The translations under genes were made by a program, and so were the position numbers. DNA of 19,093 nucleotides, taken from Gammaproteobacteria bacterium (GTDB lineage Bacteria; Pseudomonadota; Gammaproteobacteria; Pseudomonadales; M0112). Under the pieces are notes generated by a model, which was given only the letters and a program-made list of their open reading frames with translations, searched no databases and was not told where the DNA came from. Positions 15,800 through 19,093 of the stretch are shown here, piece by piece; position 1 is the stretch's first letter, and each line of letters starts with the position of its first letter. The DNA lies in the NCBI GenBank assembly GCA_006227085.1, contig SBFY01000081.1, forward strand, positions 1-19,093, written 5' to 3'.

Positions 15800-16527
15800 C
15801 CGGCAACCCTTGGGTGATCGAGGTTTCGGCGCCGACGCATGTTCAGCATTTCCACGCCAAACGAGAAGGCCATCGAGAAGTAGATGTAGCCTTTCGGGAT
15901 GTGCATGTCCAGGCCTTCGCCGATTAATGCCACACCAATCATGATCAGGAAACTGAGTGCGAGGATCTTCAGTGAGGGATGCGCATTGATGAAATCACTG
16001 ATGCTACCGGCAAATACCATCATCACAAACACGGCAATCATGACGGCAATGACCATGACTTCGATATCGCGTGCCATACCAATCGCAGTGATCACCGAGT
16101 CCAGCGAGAACACGAGATCGAGGACTCCAATCTGCACAATCACCATCCAGAATACGGCCTTGGCCTTGCCCTTCATCTCTTCTTCCGGATGGCCTTCGAC
16201 ATTGTGATGGATCTCCGTCGTGGCCTTGGCCAGCAGGAACAGGCCGCCCAGTATCAGCACCAGGTCGCGCCCGGAGATAACTTCGCCGAGCACCGTGAAC
16301 AGTGGTGCGGTCAGTTTGGCCAGCCAGGCCAGTGAAAACAGCAGGGCAATCCGTGTCAGCATGGCAAAGGCCAGCCCCAGTGTGCGGCCGAGCTTCTGCT
16401 GCTCCTTGGGTAAGCGGTCAACGAGAATGGAAATAAAGATGATGTTGTCGATGCCCAGCACGACTTCCAGCGCGGTCAGGGTCACGAGGGCAGCCCAGGC
16501 TTCCGGGCTTGAGATCCATTCCAGCAT
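15796..16527 (-). CDS. TerC family integral membrane protein
   Basis: A 243-residue TerC/YgdQ-type inner-membrane protein with about seven hydrophobic segments. The two conserved acidic motifs lie in membrane segments: EVVLGIDNIIFIS (Asp27) and GVLDLVFSLDSVITAIG (Asp137, Asp143). Family members have been linked to tellurite resistance and, more recently, manganese export and metal loading of exoenzymes; the role of this YgdQ-like member is not settled. The frame extends to an ATG at 16563, but MLEWISSPEAW at 16527 is the usual family N-terminus, so it is preferred; neither start has a strong Shine-Dalgarno site. It is translationally coupled to the dehydrogenase gene and diverges from the KshA-like gene. 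Confidence 0.88.
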   Translation of the reverse strand: MLEWISSPEAWAALVTLTALEVVLGIDNIIFISILVDRLPKEQQKLGRTLGLAFAMLTRIALLFSLAWLAKLTAPLFTVLGEVISGRDLVLILGGLFLLAKATTEIHHNVEGHPEEEMKGKAKAVFWMVIVQIGVLDLVFSLDSVITAIGMARDIEVMVIAVMIAVFVMMVFAGSISDFINAHPSLKILALSFLIMIGVALIGEGLDMHIPKGYIYFSMAFSFGVEMLNMRRRRNLDHPRVAG

Positions 16528-16595
16528 GGCAGCAACAACCTGTGCAGGTGGCGGGACGCCCATGCTAAGGCAAGCAAAACGCCAAGTAAATTAGT

Positions 16596-16610
16596 CGGTT
16601 AAGGGAACCG
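16596..16610. repeat. Inverted repeat CGGTT-N5-AACCG
   Basis: CGGTT (16596-16600) and AACCG (16606-16610) face each other across 5 bases in the terC/kshA divergent region, about 70 bases from the terC start. AGGGAACCGG here (16602-16611) recurs exactly at 16707-16716. The repeat could be an operator for terC or kshA; this is unproven. Confidence 0.35.
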
Positions 16611-16650
16611 GTAGTCTTCGCTTATTGACCTGCATCAAACCTTGGCAAAT

Positions 16651-16668
16651 ATCGTCCAAAAGGACGAT
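16651..16668. promoter_or_regulatory. Palindromic candidate operator in the terC/kshA divergent region
   Basis: ATCGTCC (16651-16657) and GGACGAT (16662-16668) form a perfect 7-bp inverted repeat around AAAA. The short AT centre and the absence of a T run suggest a dimer-binding operator rather than a terminator. It is about 95 bases upstream of the KshA-like start and just upstream of a CATAAT hexamer (16691-16696) that may be its -10. The binding protein is unknown. Confidence 0.45.
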
Positions 16669-16706
16669 GGGCGCCAGACAGGGGGCTCACCATAATCGCT
16701 ATCCAT

Positions 16707-16727
16707 AGGGAACCGGCAGGTCCGGTT
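16707..16727. repeat. Inverted repeat AACCGG-N5-CCGGTT before kshA
   Basis: AACCGG (16711-16716) and CCGGTT (16722-16727) form a perfect 6-bp inverted repeat, 36 bases before the KshA-like start. The preceding AGGG makes the 10-base copy of the sequence at 16602-16611. Its position, downstream of the possible -10, would suit a repressor site or an mRNA leader hairpin. Confidence 0.4.
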
Positions 16728-16762
16728 ACCGTATGTGATTAACCCCAACAGAGGAACCGATC

Positions 16763-17836
16763 ATGGGCGAAGCAGCCGTCACCACAGCCAAGAAGCGCGA
16801 ACCCTATGTCATCCAGACCAATCCAGTGCCCGAGCGTTATGCGCGTGGCTGGCATTGCCTGGGTCTGGCGAAGGAATACACCGACAAGCCGACACGACTG
16901 GACTACTTTGGCACCCGCCTGGTGGCCTATCGTGGTGAAGATGGCCAGGTTCATATCCTGGATGCGTATTGCCCGCACATGGGTGCGGACATGAGCCTGG
17001 GTTGCGTCAAGGGCAATTCGCTGGTGTGCCCGTTCCATGCCTGGAGCTGGGGTCCGGATGGCGTGTGTGATGACATTCCATATGCCAAGCGTATCCCTGA
17101 GAAGGCAGTGATCAAGTCATGGCCGACCATGGAGCAAAACGGTTTGCTGTTCGTGTGGAATGACCCTGAAGGCAACCCGCCGATCCCGGGGCAGGAGCCA
17201 CGTCGCCTGGATGATTATTACAGCGGCGAATGGACCGACTGGAATATCCGCATCGTACCGATCGAAAGTAACTGCCGTGAGCTGGTCGATAACATGGCCG
17301 ACATGGCGCACTTTGGCCCGGTGCATTACTCCACGGTGGAAAATTTCCGCAATGTGGCTGATGGGCACATCTTTGTCCAGTACATGGACGGTGGCCATGA
17401 GATCCTCGCTGAAGAAGGCAAGGGTTTTACCAGCGTGGCGACCTATGAAGGCCCTGCGTACATGACCACCACGATGACCGGTTCAATGGACGGTTACGAT
17501 GTCACCACCCACTTGCTGGTAGCGCACGTTCCGGTGCATACCAACAAGTTCGAAATCCGCCTGGGTGTCATGCTGAAAAAAGATGCCAAGCTGACCGACA
17601 AGCAGAACAAGGCGATGGTGGATGAATACACCGATATGAGCGTGGCTTCCTTTATCCAGGACGTGGATATCTGGAACAACAAGATCCGTGTTGATAACCC
17701 GCTGATGTGTGATGGCGATGGTCCGATCAATATGGTTCGCAAGTGGTACAGTCAGTTCTATATGGATGTGGCTGACATTCCTGCCGAGCTGAAAGGCCAC
17801 AAGGAGCACATTACCCGCGGTTATGGCAAGAAATAA
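16763..17836 (+). CDS. kshA: KshA-like Rieske non-haem iron oxygenase (3-ketosteroid 9alpha-hydroxylase)
   Basis: A 357-residue Rieske-type terminal oxygenase. The cluster ligands are Cys70-Pro-His72 and Cys89-x-x-His92 (CPHMGADMSLGCVKGNSLVCPFHAW). The mononuclear iron site is in NCRELVDNMADMAHFGPVH (His183, His188) with Asp300 of IQDVDIW as the third ligand. The match to mycobacterial KshA is strong over long stretches: RGWHCLG at the start, LFVWNDPEGNPP, EWTDW, NCRELVDNMADMAHF, and RVDNPL..RKWYSQFYMDVADI at the end. KshA 9alpha-hydroxylates 3-ketosteroids such as androstadienedione, after which ring B opens. It needs the reductase KshB, not encoded in this window. GAGGAA (16751-16756) lies 6 bases before the ATG. 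An extradiol dioxygenase gene follows, which supports a steroid role. The exact steroid substrate is open. Confidence 0.88.
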   Translation: MGEAAVTTAKKREPYVIQTNPVPERYARGWHCLGLAKEYTDKPTRLDYFGTRLVAYRGEDGQVHILDAYCPHMGADMSLGCVKGNSLVCPFHAWSWGPDGVCDDIPYAKRIPEKAVIKSWPTMEQNGLLFVWNDPEGNPPIPGQEPRRLDDYYSGEWTDWNIRIVPIESNCRELVDNMADMAHFGPVHYSTVENFRNVADGHIFVQYMDGGHEILAEEGKGFTSVATYEGPAYMTTTMTGSMDGYDVTTHLLVAHVPVHTNKFEIRLGVMLKKDAKLTDKQNKAMVDEYTDMSVASFIQDVDIWNNKIRVDNPLMCDGDGPINMVRKWYSQFYMDVADIPAELKGHKEHITRGYGKK

Positions 17837-17865
17837 GGCCGCTGGCAAGACGGTTTCATAGGGGT

Positions 17866-17903
17866 TACCGCGGTATGCCTGAACAGCTGCCGCGGATTTT
17901 TTT
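17866..17903 (+). terminator. Terminator-like hairpin between kshA and the dioxygenase gene
   Basis: CCGCGG (17868-17873) pairs with CCGCGG (17890-17895); TA (17874-17875) and TG (17888-17889) add a G-T and an A-T pair for an 8-bp stem with a 12-base loop. After one A, seven T residues follow (17897-17903). The start of the dioxygenase is only 25 bases further on. It may be a partial terminator or attenuator in the 91-base gap. Confidence 0.6.
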
Positions 17904-17927
17904 GGACTCAGAAGAAGGATGACGCGC

Positions 17928-18836
17928 ATGGATATTCGTGGCCTGGCCTACGTAACCATCGAAACCACAGACATTGGGAAATGGCGCAAATTTGGTACTG
18001 AAATCATTGGCATGATGGAATCCCCCAACATGCCGGATGATGGCAACCTGTATTTCAAGCTGGATGAATACCAGTACCGCTTCCGTATTATCCCGGGCAA
18101 GCAGGATCGTTTTGTCCTGCCGGGCTGGGAAGTGCCGGGTGAAGAAGCGTTTGAGCAAGCACAGAAAGAATTGAAAAAAGCCGGTGTGCCATTCAAGAAA
18201 GGTACGGCCAAGGAAGCGGCAGCGCGCTGCGTGCGTGGCTTCATCAGCCTGAAAGACCCGGGTGGCCACGAAATCGAGATTTGCTGGAATCCCAAGCTGG
18301 ATTATGCGCCGATGATTTCACCGGTTGGTGTGCCGCGTTTTGAAACCGGTTATCACGGTGACATGGGGTTGGGCCATATCGCGGTTGCGACACCATGCCT
18401 GAAAGAAACCCGTGAGTTCTACCTGAATGTCATGGGCTTCGGCCAGACCGATTATATGCACTTCCACTTCAATCCGGATCCGAAAGATCCGGGGCAGGGC
18501 TTGCACTTCCTGCATTGCAACAACCCGCGTCACCACAGCCTGGCGCTGTTTGAAGACAAGAACCCGCATCCGGGTAACCTCGTCCACCTGATGGTGGAAG
18601 TGGAAAGCCTTGATGATGTAGGTCACTTCATGGATCGTGTGCACCAGAACAAGATCGATGTGGTAACCGGTTTGGGTCGCCACACCAACGACAAGATGGT
18701 GTCGATGTACATCAAGACGCCAGCTGGCTTTGCGATGGAGTTCGGCTTTGATGGTGTGCAGATTGACTGGAGCAATTACACGCCCACCGAAAGTTCGGCC
18801 ACCAGTCATTGGGGGCACCGTTGGGGGCAGGGTTGA
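17928..18836 (+). CDS. tesB: Extradiol ring-cleavage dioxygenase (TesB/HsaC/BphC type)
   Basis: A 302-residue type I extradiol dioxygenase with two vicinal-oxygen-chelate domains. The N-terminal domain (about 1-125) lacks metal ligands, as usual. The C-terminal domain carries the Fe(II) ligands His150 (GLGHIAVA), His220 (NLVHLMVE) and Glu271 (GFAMEFGF), and the second-sphere residues His202-His203 (RHHSLAL) and His252 (GLGRHTND). These match His146, His210 and Glu260 of BphC. The enzyme opens a catechol ring; beside a KshA-like gene, the natural substrate would be the aromatised A ring of a 9,10-secosteroid (3,4-DHSA). ATG 17928 is chosen because AAGGA (17915-17919) lies 8 bases before it; ATG 17919 overlaps that site. 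A strong terminator follows. Confidence 0.93.
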   Translation: MDIRGLAYVTIETTDIGKWRKFGTEIIGMMESPNMPDDGNLYFKLDEYQYRFRIIPGKQDRFVLPGWEVPGEEAFEQAQKELKKAGVPFKKGTAKEAAARCVRGFISLKDPGGHEIEICWNPKLDYAPMISPVGVPRFETGYHGDMGLGHIAVATPCLKETREFYLNVMGFGQTDYMHFHFNPDPKDPGQGLHFLHCNNPRHHSLALFEDKNPHPGNLVHLMVEVESLDDVGHFMDRVHQNKIDVVTGLGRHTNDKMVSMYIKTPAGFAMEFGFDGVQIDWSNYTPTESSATSHWGHRWGQG

Positions 18837-18852
18837 GAGACTGTATTGCCAT

Positions 18853-18888
18853 CAACAAAAAAGCAGCCTGTGGGCTGCTTTTTTGTTG
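18853..18888. terminator. Bidirectional rho-independent terminator
   Basis: A perfect 16-bp stem, CAACAAAAAAGCAGCC (18853-18868) with its complement (18873-18888), closes on the tetraloop TGTG. The A6 and T6 runs make it functional on both strands, ending the dioxygenase gene on plus and the partial gene on minus. Confidence 0.93.
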
Positions 18889-18892
18889 GCGC

Positions 18893-19093
18893 TCAGTCGG
18901 GTATCGCTTCCGGTATCCGCTGTTTTTTCCGTAATCGTTTCTCCAGTTCGCTGATGAGTTGGCGGATTTCCTTTTCGCGACTGGCGGGCACCTTTGAATA
19001 CAGTTGCCGGGCCATGTGTAGGGCTTCTTTGGTATCGCCGGTTGCTTCATCCAGGCTGAGTGCAGCCAGCATGCTGGCGCCGGCCATGTCGAG
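18893..19093 (-). CDS. C-terminal fragment of an unidentified gene
   Basis: The frame is open to the right edge of the window and ends at TGA 18893-18895, so this is the last 66 residues of a longer protein. The visible part has a helical repeat look (AALSLDEATGDTKEALHMARQLYSKVP) that could be a TPR-type helix pair, followed by a highly charged helix (REKEIRQLISELEKRLRKK). I do not recognise the family. It converges on the shared terminator at 18853-18888. Confidence 0.65.
   Translation of the reverse strand, partial: LDMAGASMLAALSLDEATGDTKEALHMARQLYSKVPASREKEIRQLISELEKRLRKKQRIPEAIPD

Noticed and set aside
1..19093. tRNA, rRNA, CRISPR array, insertion sequence or phage attachment site
   Set aside because: No cloverleaf, regularly spaced repeat array, transposase or integrase was seen by eye; short inverted repeats are explained as terminators or operators.

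Overview
The window looks like chromosomal DNA of a steroid-degrading gammaproteobacterium. This rests on the gene content (BolA, FeoA/FeoB behind a Fur-type operator, TerC and LuxR-family proteins), sigma70-like promoters, and a GC content that is visibly moderate to high outside one gene. The species cannot be named from the sequence. There are sixteen protein genes, one cut by the right edge. I see no RNA gene, insertion sequence, CRISPR array or attachment site.

Layout. (1) 1-373: a terminator and bolA. (2) 386-2311: a B12-binding-type radical SAM protein of unknown function, in noticeably more AT-rich DNA, overlapping the next gene by 4 bp. (3) 2308-7314: an SDR, a GlcG/HbpS-like protein, then a complete lower meta-cleavage set (C-C hydrolase, dienoate hydratase, acylating aldehyde dehydrogenase, hydroxy-oxo-acid aldolase), closed by a strong terminator at 7333-7364. 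(4) 7422-11764: a six-TM DUF3592 protein, then feoA-feoB behind a promoter with a Fur box in its spacer. (5) 11818-14795: a LuxR-type regulator, an EthD-like protein and a secreted orphan protein. (6) 14792-16527, minus strand: terC and a D-lactate dehydrogenase-like gene. (7) 16763-18836: a KshA-like Rieske oxygenase and an extradiol dioxygenase, diverging from terC across a 200-bp region rich in inverted repeats. (8) 18893 to the end, minus strand: the tail of an unidentified gene.

How the genes fit together. The KshA-like protein would 9alpha-hydroxylate a 3-ketosteroid so that ring B opens. After a flavin hydroxylase step that is not in this window, the extradiol dioxygenase (TesB/HsaC type) would cleave the aromatised A ring. 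The hydrolase (TesD/HsaD type) would release 2-hydroxyhexa-2,4-dienoate. TesE, TesG and TesF would then turn it into pyruvate and propanoyl-CoA. The steroid assignment rests mainly on the KshA-like sequence. The lower-pathway enzymes alone would also fit catabolism of other aromatics. The KshA reductase, KstD and the TesA1A2-type hydroxylase are absent. The LuxR-type regulator is a candidate controller.

Least explained parts: the AT-rich radical SAM gene joined to the catabolic genes, the LuxR/EthD/secreted-protein group, the palindromes before kshA, and a terminator-like hairpin between kshA and the dioxygenase gene.
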